A stretch of 64,000 nucleotides of DNA from the NCBI RefSeq assembly GCF_014844035.1, contig NZ_CP062159.1, positions 5,084,001 through 5,148,000 of the forward strand, written 5' to 3'. The stretch comes from Flavobacterium sp. MDT1-60. GTDB lineage: Bacteria > Bacteroidota > Bacteroidia > Flavobacteriales > Flavobacteriaceae. A program made the position numbers and the translations under genes. Under the pieces are notes generated by a model that had not been told where the DNA came from, made no database searches, and saw only the letters and a program-made list of their open reading frames with translations. Each line of letters opens with the position of its first letter. Position 1 is the first letter of the stretch. Positions 9,627 to 16,455 of this stretch are shown piece after piece.

Positions 9627-10114
9627 GATATCAAACCTATATTCAAGAACTTCTAAGTTTGTCACCAATACTTCATATAGAATATGTTCAATTGTGGCTA
9701 ATAAAACATGAGAATGAATTTCATAATGCTATAAATGATAGTCATTGCAGAAAATGGGATAAGTGGATGAGTAATAATGAAAAACCATTTCCATGTGTAT
9801 GTAATATTAGACAACAAGATTGCATGTTTATTGAAGCTTATTATAAATTAAATAATGCTTATGATTTATATAAAAAACAGCAATATCTTATAATAGGTCT
9901 AGTTCCTCAATATCAATCAATAAAGAATAATAAAGCAAAGCTTAAGACATTTAATGCCAATCTTAATGCGCTAGGACTCAACTTGCCTTTTGACTCTGAA
10001 ATAGTAATTAGCCTAAGCCCTGAGCCTTACAAGAAAATAGTACTCCAACTTAATGAGAAAGAGTTTACGGATGTTATAGAATTTCAAGAACTTTTATCAA
10101 ACATAATAATCTAA
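9623..10114 (+). CDS. Unknown 163-residue protein coupled to the zinc-ribbon gene
   Basis: The ATG overlaps the stop of the preceding gene (ATGA), so it is co-translated with it. The protein is soluble and mostly helical, with a Cys-rich patch (SHC, FPCVC, QQDC) between about residues 41 and 67 that could bind a metal. I do not recognise the family. It could be the functional partner of the zinc-ribbon membrane protein. Confidence 0.5.
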   Translation: MRYQTYIQELLSLSPILHIEYVQLWLIKHENEFHNAINDSHCRKWDKWMSNNEKPFPCVCNIRQQDCMFIEAYYKLNNAYDLYKKQQYLIIGLVPQYQSIKNNKAKLKTFNANLNALGLNLPFDSEIVISLSPEPYKKIVLQLNEKEFTDVIEFQELLSNIII

Positions 10115-10135
10115 TAATTAATCAAAACAGAATCT

Positions 10136-10573
10136 ATGAAGAAAATAATTACTCTTTCAATCTTAAGCTTATTGCTTATTTCTTGTGCTTCAACAAAACA
10201 ATATAAAAAATTTACAGCAACAGATCAAATATCACAAGACAAAGCAAGAATATACCTAATCCGAACTGGTAATTTTGGAGGTTTTATAAAGTTTGATGTA
10301 TATCAAAACACCAAGGATAATCTAATTGGTGCAGTTGGTCCAAAAAGCTATTTATGCTTTGATTCTCCAATTGGAGAAAATAAAATTATAGTAAAAGCTG
10401 AATCTGAAAAAATCTACACCATAAATGCTGTAGCTGGAAAAACTTATTATTTGAGATTAGTTCCCAAAATGGGAGTAAATAAAGCAAGAGTAAACTTTGA
10501 GTTATTAAGCAATGAAGAAGGTATAAAGGAAGCTAGAAAATTAAAGTCTCCAAAAATGTATTACACTGAATAA
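10136..10573 (+). CDS. Lipoprotein with DUF2846-like domain
   Basis: The N-terminus MKKIITLSILSLLLISCAS is a lipoprotein signal with the lipobox Cys at residue 17. The mature part (ARIYLIR, then a strand-rich region with a GKTYYLRL motif) resembles DUF2846-type domains, small beta-sandwich proteins of the envelope. It is 145 residues and complete. It follows the previous gene by 21 bases on the same strand and may belong to the same transcript. It is the last gene before the tRNA-derived boundary repeat. Confidence 0.6.
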   Translation: MKKIITLSILSLLLISCASTKQYKKFTATDQISQDKARIYLIRTGNFGGFIKFDVYQNTKDNLIGAVGPKSYLCFDSPIGENKIIVKAESEKIYTINAVAGKTYYLRLVPKMGVNKARVNFELLSNEEGIKEARKLKSPKMYYTE

Positions 10574-10826
10574 CTAAAGTAATAACAGAGTAACGTTAAA
10601 TAAAATTCTTTACAAATTTAAACATGAAAATGAACTTATTTTAGAGTATGAAATATTATAGCAATAAATAGATTTGAGGTTTCAGATTATAAATTTATAC
10701 TAATCTTTAAGTGCTAGTGCCACAGGTAAATTGAAATAATAAGAGTGTTTTACGAATAAAAAGGTATACAAATAGGCATACATAAATTGTCAAACCTTGT
10801 AAAGTACTGATATCAAAGCCTAAAGT
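10574..10826. other. Non-coding right edge of the Hachiman island
   Basis: About 250 AT-rich bases without a gene lead into an exact copy of the initiator tRNA 3' end. The stretch just inside it (10760-10826) includes GGTATAC and GGCATAC, which could be arm-type recombinase sites. This is the layout of an integrated element's attR side, but no integrase gene is visible in the window. Confidence 0.35.
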
Positions 10827-10859
10827 GTCACAGGTTCGAGTCCTGTTCCCGCTACTAAG
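10827..10859 (+). repeat. Exact 33-bp copy of tRNA-fMet 3' end (att-like site, R1)
   Basis: These bases are identical to 49325-49357: the T-arm, 3' acceptor strand and first trailer bases of the initiator tRNA gene. No 5' half of the tRNA is present. An exact 3'-end copy at the edge of an island is the classic product of tyrosine-recombinase integration into a tRNA gene. Confidence 0.8.
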
Positions 10860-10865
10860 AGAAAA

Positions 10866-10896
10866 AGCTTCAGAGAAATCTGGAGCTTTTTTTGTT
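10866..10896 (+). terminator. tRNA-type rho-independent terminator copy
   Basis: Stem AAGCTTCAGA / TCTGGAGCTT with loop GAAA is followed by seven Ts. It is the same hairpin as behind the real tRNA-fMet at 49358, with one base change giving a G-T pair. It was copied together with the tRNA 3' end. Confidence 0.8.
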
Positions 10897-10903
10897 TAAT
10901 CTA

Positions 10904-10961
10904 GGTCGCGCTCATATCCGCCACGGCGGACACAGGTTCGAGTCCTGTTCCCGCTACTAAG
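10904..10961 (+). repeat. Half-tRNA repeat with inserted palindrome (R2)
   Basis: The copy begins in the tRNA-fMet anticodon stem and loop, keeps the CTCATA anticodon loop, then replaces the 3' anticodon strand with a perfect hairpin TCCGCC-AC-GGCGGA. It resumes exactly at CACAGG and continues through the T-arm, acceptor strand and trailer. It cannot fold as a working tRNA. It lies just upstream of a GIY-YIG nuclease gene, and a sister copy lies just downstream. Confidence 0.75.
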
Positions 10962-10965
10962 ACAA

Positions 10966-10996
10966 AAACACCACTTGAAAAAGTTGGTGTTTTTTG
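10966..10996 (+). terminator. Rho-independent terminator after R2
   Basis: AACACCA ... TTGGTGTT forms a stem with one bulge, followed by a run of six Ts. It is different in sequence from the tRNA-type hairpin. Confidence 0.65.
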
Positions 10997-11015
10997 TTTT
11001 ATAGCAATTTGTATT

Positions 11016-11270
11016 ATGGAAGAATTTGTCGTTTATGTTCTCTTTTCTGAAAAATTCAATAAAAATTACACGGGATATACTTCTAATTTAATTGAAAGAT
11101 TCAAGTCGCATAACTGTCTAGACAAAAAAGGACACACTTTAAAATTCAGACCTTGGAAAGTCATTCATGTTGAATTTTTCAATAATAAATCTGACGCTAT
11201 GAAAAGAGAGAAATATTTAAAAACCGGAGTAGGAAGAGAATCTATTCAAAATATTATCCGAAACTTATAA
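11016..11270 (+). CDS. GIY-YIG nuclease domain protein
   Basis: An 84-residue single-domain GIY-YIG protein. Visible parts are YVLFS (GIY position), YTGYT (YIG position, varied to YTG), the catalytic Arg in ERFKSH and the metal-binding Glu in MKREKYLKTG. Such stand-alone domains are common in Flavobacterium and are often mislabelled as UvrC-like. The gene is flanked by two half-tRNA-fMet repeats, R2 ending 54 bases before the start and R3 beginning 4 bases after the stop, so the unit looks like a cassette. A role in cutting the tRNA locus to spread itself, as homing endonucleases do, is inference. Confidence 0.85.
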   Translation: MEEFVVYVLFSEKFNKNYTGYTSNLIERFKSHNCLDKKGHTLKFRPWKVIHVEFFNNKSDAMKREKYLKTGVGRESIQNIIRNL

Positions 11271-11273
11271 ATA

Positions 11274-11326
11274 GTCGGGCTCATATCCGCCGAGGCGGAC
11301 ACAGGTTCGAGTCCTGTTCCCGCTAC
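11274..11326 (+). repeat. Half-tRNA repeat with inserted palindrome (R3)
   Basis: Same structure as the repeat at 10904. It has the tRNA-fMet anticodon 5' strand and loop, a perfect hairpin TCCGCC-GA-GGCGGA in place of the 3' anticodon strand, then the exact T-arm and acceptor 3' strand up to GCTAC. The palindrome loop is GA here and AC in R2, so the stem is kept while the loop varies. Confidence 0.75.
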
Positions 11327-11341
11327 AAAAAAAAAATTAGA

Positions 11342-11376
11342 AGCCTAATATATCAAGATTTATCAGGCTCTTTTTT
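11342..11376 (+). terminator. Rho-independent terminator after the GIY-YIG cassette
   Basis: AGCCT ... AGGCT with additional paired bases inside, followed by a run of Ts at 11371-11376. It ends any transcript of the cassette before the minus-strand RiPP operon. Confidence 0.6.
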
Positions 11377-11437
11377 GTGTTTCGGTAAATTTTGTATCAA
11401 TTCCTTAAAAAATTTAAACCCTGCATTTTCAAGGAAA

Positions 11438-11456
11438 TTTGGTTCGAGCCCTGTTA
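11438..11456 (+). repeat. Decayed tRNA T-arm remnant (R4)
   Basis: TTGGTTCGAGCCCTGTTA matches the tRNA-fMet T-arm with a few changes, in the same orientation as the other copies. It lies about 90 bases from the 3' end of the RiPP locus and may mark its original left boundary. Confidence 0.4.
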
Positions 11457-11547
11457 AGTTAGACTAATTCATAATAAAAGAGCAGGAACCTAAAGTCAAA
11501 TCCGAAACGGTCAAGTATATTCTATATATAATAACTTACTGATAATT

Positions 11548-13737
11548 TTAATTCCCTAATTCCAATTGATTCTTAACTAAATTAAAGTAAGCAGCCTTAT
11601 TATAAACCAATTTCGAATGATTTCCCTGCTCTACGATTTCACCATTTTTTAATACTATAATATTATCGGCATTCTTTACGGTACTTAAACGATGTGCAAT
11701 AATAATGACCGTTTTTCCTTTAAAAAATTCTTGCAAATTATCATGTATAATTTTTTCATTTTCCGCATCAAGTGCAGATGTTGCCTCATCAAAGAAAATA
11801 TATTGAGGATTTTTATAAATTGCCCGAGCAATTAAAATACGCTGTTTTTGACCACCGGAAATTCCATTTCCCGAAGCACCTATTTTAGTATTATATCCAA
11901 GCGGCAATCCTTCAATAAAATTTTCAATATTAGCAATTTCAACTGCCTTTTTCATTTTTTCTTTATCAATATTTTCTTCACCCGTTGCAATATTTCTTTC
12001 AATAGTATCTGAAAAAATAAATCCATCCTGCATGACAACACCACTATTTTCGCGCAAGCTTTTAGCAGAAATATCCCTAACATTTTCTGAATTAAATGAT
12101 AATCCTCCTTTTGTTGGTTCGTAAAATTTCAATAATAATTTTAATAAAGTAGTTTTTCCACTTCCGCTTGCGCCGACAATAGCTGTAATTTGACCTTCAG
12201 GAATGACAAAATCAATATCTTTTAGTACATATGGGGATTTAGGCCCCTCGTACTGAAAACTTAAATTTATTCCTCTAATTCCGGATCTAACTGGATTATT
12301 ATTATTTATTTTTAGTAAATTATCATCTCCCTCCTCTTTAGGATGATTTTGTACTTCATTTAATCTTTCTAAACTTAAACGTGCATCCTGAAAAGATCGA
12401 AAAAAACTAACGAGTTGATTTATTGGGCTATTCATTTGCCCAACAATGTAAGATACACTTAAAAGTTGTCCTAAAGTCATTTGCCCTTTTATAACAAAAG
12501 ACGCAGCTAAAAAAGTGACCAAAATATTTTTAAATTGATTTAAAAACTCAAAGCCTGACAACTGAAATTGGTTTAATTTTAAAATTCTGATATTTATTTT
12601 AAATAATTTCCTTTGAATTTCTTCCCATTCTTTTCGTTTGAAATCTTCAAACTGATTTAATTTCATTTCAGTTACTCCATTGATGATTTCCAAAATAGAT
12701 TCCTGATTTTGACTTCGTTGCTGAAAATGAAAATAATCCAGAATTTTTCTCTTTTTGAGCCAATAGAATGACCAGCTAATAGAAATTATTGTTAGCACTA
12801 AATAAACCGTTAAAATTACAGCGTCATAATACCATAAAACTCCAAAAAACACTAAAAATGTGATCATTGAAAAAAAAGTAACTAAACTTTGAGAGGTCAA
12901 AAAATTCTCAATACGTTCATTATCCTGTATGCGCTGATTAAAGTCGCCGGTCATTTTAGTATCAAAAAACTTTATTGGTAATTGCAATAATTTCTTTAAA
13001 AAATCAGATATAATGTTAATACTTATTTTTGTTCCTATATAAAGCATTAACCAATTACGAATTATTTCGATCGTTATGGATCCAAAAAATAAACCAAGTT
13101 GAGCTAATAAAATAAGTGATATCAGATTTAAGTTTTTCTTGCTTACACCATTATCAATAAGACTTTGAGTTAGAAAAGGAAAAACTAAAGTTAAGGCACT
13201 ACCTAAAAACAGCATTACGAAAAGCCAGATTACTTGCTTTTTGTATGGTTTTAAGTAATTTAAAATATATTTAATATCTAATTTTTCTTCTTTTGGGGGA
13301 TCTAATTTATAGAATTCCTCTGTTGGTTCAAGAAGCAAAGCAATACCACTATCTTCATCAGATAGCCAGGGTTTTGCAAATTTTTCTTCATTTAATACTA
13401 TAAGACCATGACCTGGATCAGCAATTTTGTAAGATTTTTTTCCTGTAAATCTATTGGTTTTTATTTTTTCCAAAACCACAAAATGATTTTGATTCCAATG
13501 AAGAATGCAAGGCAAAGGCATTTCATCGAGTTTCTCAATAGACAATTTGGCTGTAAGAGTTTCAAACCCTATTTTGGTTGCAGCCTCTCCAATTCCCAAC
13601 AAAGAAACTCCTTCACGGGTAATAAAAGAGTTATCCCTTAAATACTGTAAAGGGTATTTTTTTTTGTAAATACCTGCCACCATGGTCAAGCAGGCAGGAC
13701 CGCAATCCATTTGATCTTTTTGAGGAGTAAAAATCAT
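11548..13737 (-). CDS. C39 peptidase-containing ABC exporter (PCAT)
   Basis: A 729-residue peptidase-transporter fusion. The N-terminal C39 cysteine protease domain shows DCGPACL (Cys12), NHFVVL (His85) and DPGHG (Asp107), so its triad is complete. A six-helix ABC membrane domain spans about 165-440. The ATPase has Walker A GASGSGKTT, signature ISGGQKQR and Walker B YIFFDEATSALD. PCATs cut leader peptides after a Gly-Gly and export the core. It is the last gene of the left RiPP arm, and its start overlaps the preceding stop by four bases. It is the only exporter in the locus and both precursors end their leader in GG, so it may serve both. Confidence 0.93.
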   Translation of the reverse strand: MIFTPQKDQMDCGPACLTMVAGIYKKKYPLQYLRDNSFITREGVSLLGIGEAATKIGFETLTAKLSIEKLDEMPLPCILHWNQNHFVVLEKIKTNRFTGKKSYKIADPGHGLIVLNEEKFAKPWLSDEDSGIALLLEPTEEFYKLDPPKEEKLDIKYILNYLKPYKKQVIWLFVMLFLGSALTLVFPFLTQSLIDNGVSKKNLNLISLILLAQLGLFFGSITIEIIRNWLMLYIGTKISINIISDFLKKLLQLPIKFFDTKMTGDFNQRIQDNERIENFLTSQSLVTFFSMITFLVFFGVLWYYDAVILTVYLVLTIISISWSFYWLKKRKILDYFHFQQRSQNQESILEIINGVTEMKLNQFEDFKRKEWEEIQRKLFKINIRILKLNQFQLSGFEFLNQFKNILVTFLAASFVIKGQMTLGQLLSVSYIVGQMNSPINQLVSFFRSFQDARLSLERLNEVQNHPKEEGDDNLLKINNNNPVRSGIRGINLSFQYEGPKSPYVLKDIDFVIPEGQITAIVGASGSGKTTLLKLLLKFYEPTKGGLSFNSENVRDISAKSLRENSGVVMQDGFIFSDTIERNIATGEENIDKEKMKKAVEIANIENFIEGLPLGYNTKIGASGNGISGGQKQRILIARAIYKNPQYIFFDEATSALDAENEKIIHDNLQEFFKGKTVIIIAHRLSTVKNADNIIVLKNGEIVEQGNHSKLVYNKAAYFNLVKNQLELGN

Positions 13738-14726
13738 TTAAACTCTATTTTATTAACTTTTTGAATCTTCTCTACTAGATTTTTATCCTGAATTAAATCT
13801 ATAAAAGAGTTTAATAGTAACTTTACATTTTGTATTGATTCTTCCGTTTTTAGATATAGAAAGCTCTTGTTTAAAAGTGTTTGTAAAATATAAATTTTAA
13901 AAAAGATAAATTTATAATCCTTTGCAACAACAGTTTTTAGAAGAGGGACAATATTTAAAGAATTTTTGTCCATCAAGCAAACTAAAGCTAACCAATCTTT
14001 AATGTATTTATGTTCGCTGTTGGCATCTACCTGATTTAAAGAATTACAGAATGCATTAAAATCAAACAACTCTGAATTAGTTATAATTTGGTTTAATAAA
14101 AATTCCGAAAAAATCTGCACCAGCATTTCTTCCTTATATTCAATTTTAGTTTGATCTAATATCACCTTTCTCAAATTGTAAGATTTTTTTACCGGTTCTG
14201 TTTTTAAAAGAATATGTGTTATTATATCAACATTCAAATTATTATACTGTTCTGTTTGATTACTTTTTTGAAATATTCTAATTATATTATGAATCTGCTG
14301 AATCTTAGCGGCATAAATATCAGGATATTCTTTTTCAATGATTTCAATATTTTCAATAGCCAAAAGCAAAAAATCTAAAGCTTTTTTATTATCATTATCC
14401 TTATAAATTCTAAAAGCTAAATTTGGGTATATATATACGTTCAAATATAATTTAGCTCTTTCGCTTAAATCAGAATAATTTAACGTATCAAGGCCTTTTT
14501 TATAGTAAAAGTCAGCCTTTGACAATCTGTTTTGTTTGCATTCATTTAAGGCTTTTGCATAATAACTCCATATTAATTGAATATCCATCCTTTCTGTCAA
14601 TTCAAATTGATCAAAAACAAAAGAAGTAAACAAATCATCAAAATTTATACTACTAAACTGATTATCGATATAATAATCAGTTTCTAAAATATTTGATAAT
14701 GCTAAAGAGATGTCGTTTGTGGTCAT
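13734..14726 (-). CDS. Helical-repeat protein of the RiPP operon, function unknown
   Basis: A 330-residue soluble protein with repeated helical pairs (YYAKALNECKQNRLSKADFYYKKG style at about 55-85, and others around 100-130) that look like TPRs. It has no signal peptide. It lies between the radical SAM gene (one base apart) and the ABC exporter (4-base overlap), so it is tightly co-translated with both. By position it may present the peptide or leader to the maturase or exporter; no family was recognised. Confidence 0.6.
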   Translation of the reverse strand: MTTNDISLALSNILETDYYIDNQFSSINFDDLFTSFVFDQFELTERMDIQLIWSYYAKALNECKQNRLSKADFYYKKGLDTLNYSDLSERAKLYLNVYIYPNLAFRIYKDNDNKKALDFLLLAIENIEIIEKEYPDIYAAKIQQIHNIIRIFQKSNQTEQYNNLNVDIITHILLKTEPVKKSYNLRKVILDQTKIEYKEEMLVQIFSEFLLNQIITNSELFDFNAFCNSLNQVDANSEHKYIKDWLALVCLMDKNSLNIVPLLKTVVAKDYKFIFFKIYILQTLLNKSFLYLKTEESIQNVKLLLNSFIDLIQDKNLVEKIQKVNKIEFK

Positions 14727-14727
14727 T

Positions 14728-16083
14728 TTATACTGTTTCTAAAGTATTATTATCTTCCTGAATTAAAAAATTGGCAAGCATTAGCCTGTCTTCAATATTT
14801 AATTTCATACTAGGACATGGAGGCACTCCATCTTTCCACGACTTAGGACATCTCCCTCCGCACAATGGCAAAATTTTACAAGTGGTACACCAATAACCAT
14901 TATCCTTATCCTGAATTTCATCGTACCATTTAGTATAAGGTCTGTCATCGTATTCTTTAATCTCAGAAAAACTATTTTTTAAATCACCTATTTCGTATTC
15001 TTTGCCATACATTGGTACAAGAGGAATTTCGGTACAATTAAAAATCTTTCCATTAGGATCTATTAATTCATAATTTGGAGTAACTGCAGAGCATACAATA
15101 TCTCTTGTTTGTGGTATAGATTGAATTTCGAATCCTACCTCGTGAAGTTTTAATAAATAATCGATTTCATTAACTGCATATTCTTCTTTGTTATTAGTTA
15201 AATGTGCATCATTCCCCCAGCTGTAAACAGGAGCTGTGTAGAAAACAACTTTGTTTTGCAAATTATTTTCTGCCAGTAATTCTATTAACGGAATTACACC
15301 ATCTTTGTTGGTGTCATCTACGTTGCATCGTATTTTAATAAAACATCCATTAATTGGATAATCTTTTAAACTTGTAATTGCCAGAATATTATTAAATATT
15401 AAATCAAATGTATCTTCTTTTGTTTTTGTATCTCTTCTGGTATCATGAAACTCTTTTACACCATCGAGAGTAATTTCCATAGAAGTACAATTAAAATCAT
15501 TTGCTAATTCTTCATAAACATTACTTTTAAGCGAGAGTCCGTTTGTAACTATATGAGATCTGTAAATCGCATTGTTACTTGCTGCAATCTTTTTGGCAAA
15601 ATTATTTACGACTCTCATTTTATTTAGCGCCATAAGTGGTTCACCTCCAAACCAGCTTATACGAAATTCCGAAAAAGTTTTTTTACTAAATAAATGAGTT
15701 AATCTCTTTTCTATTAAATCGACAGTATCATCTTCTAATTTTTTCTTAGAATGAACTTGCCCACAATAAGAGCAACCTAATTGGCAATTTGCAGAGCTCA
15801 TTACGGTAACATGTAAATAACCATCTTCTGCTGTAGAATCTAATTTTGCCTTCTCACAAAACTCGCTTAATTCGTTTAAATTTTTAGGTACAATAATTTC
15901 AGCGATAATTAAATTATTAACTATATCTAAAGGAATTTTATCAAAGGCCTCTTCTTTTAAAAGGTCAATAATTTTTTTGTCGAGATTGTAAGCTTTTGAA
16001 GTTTTCGTTCCATAAATAACACAGATATCTGTATTAGGAATAGGATCTGTAATAATAGTATAATAGGATAATTTATATTTCAT
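14728..16083 (-). CDS. Radical SAM/SPASM peptide maturase
   Basis: A 451-residue radical SAM enzyme. The SAM cluster motif is CQLGCSYC (Cys100, Cys104, Cys107), followed by WFGGEPL. The C-terminal SPASM region has CSAVTP, FNCTEIP, WCTTCKILPLCGGRCP and a final CPS, giving enough cysteines for two auxiliary 4Fe-4S clusters. About 90 residues ahead of the barrel probably form the leader-binding (RRE-like) domain. Such enzymes install thioether, carbon-carbon or other crosslinks on ribosomal peptides. It follows the GG-leader precursor by 55 bases, making that peptide the likely substrate. Which bond is made cannot be told from sequence. Confidence 0.9.
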   Translation of the reverse strand: MKYKLSYYTIITDPIPNTDICVIYGTKTSKAYNLDKKIIDLLKEEAFDKIPLDIVNNLIIAEIIVPKNLNELSEFCEKAKLDSTAEDGYLHVTVMSSANCQLGCSYCGQVHSKKKLEDDTVDLIEKRLTHLFSKKTFSEFRISWFGGEPLMALNKMRVVNNFAKKIAASNNAIYRSHIVTNGLSLKSNVYEELANDFNCTSMEITLDGVKEFHDTRRDTKTKEDTFDLIFNNILAITSLKDYPINGCFIKIRCNVDDTNKDGVIPLIELLAENNLQNKVVFYTAPVYSWGNDAHLTNNKEEYAVNEIDYLLKLHEVGFEIQSIPQTRDIVCSAVTPNYELIDPNGKIFNCTEIPLVPMYGKEYEIGDLKNSFSEIKEYDDRPYTKWYDEIQDKDNGYWCTTCKILPLCGGRCPKSWKDGVPPCPSMKLNIEDRLMLANFLIQEDNNTLETV

Positions 16084-16138
16084 GATAATTTAGATTTTAA
16101 TTTTAGGGGATAGGCTTTCACCTATCCCCCAATTATAA

Positions 16139-16306
16139 TTAAGAAGTTACTCTTGGATTACAACCTGATCCATTACAAGCTGATCCATTACTTGGAGGAA
16201 CTGCACCACCAACAACTTTTCTCAAAGAATCGTTTAGTTCAATAATTTCGAAAGATGTAGTGTTTTTTAAACCTGAAAGTTTATTTTTTAAATTTGAATT
16301 TTTCAT
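16139..16306 (-). CDS. RiPP precursor peptide with GG leader, radical SAM type
   Basis: A 55-residue peptide starting at the ATG at 16306 (a TTG at 16324 would add six residues). The leader of 34 residues ends in SLRKVVGG, the double-glycine site of C39 peptidases. The 21-residue core contains ACNGSGCNP with two Cys four residues apart, plus three other Ser and one Thr and two adjacent Pro at its start. It lies directly upstream of the radical SAM maturase and is encoded on the same strand. The Cys-containing core suggests thioether or disulfide chemistry, but this is inference. No close relative is recalled. Confidence 0.8.
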   Translation of the reverse strand: MKNSNLKNKLSGLKNTTSFEIIELNDSLRKVVGGAVPPSNGSACNGSGCNPRVTS

Positions 16307-16455
16307 TTTATTAATGTTTTTCAATTGTTAGATAATTTAAAAGAACTTTTCTCTTAAATAGGTTAATTAATTTGCTTGCAAGCGAGGATATTTAAACTTC
16401 TTTTCTCTTTTCATTGGCCACTGAAAAAATACTTAGAGAATTAAATCAACTATTA

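Noticed and set aside
10904..10961. A functional second initiator tRNA gene
   Set aside because: The 5' half is missing and the 3' anticodon strand is replaced by a palindrome, so it cannot fold as a tRNA.
10827..11326. Repeats spaced over 500 bases that could suggest a CRISPR array
   Set aside because: The copies are tRNA-fMet tails of unequal length with irregular spacers, one of which is a gene. No cas genes are nearby.
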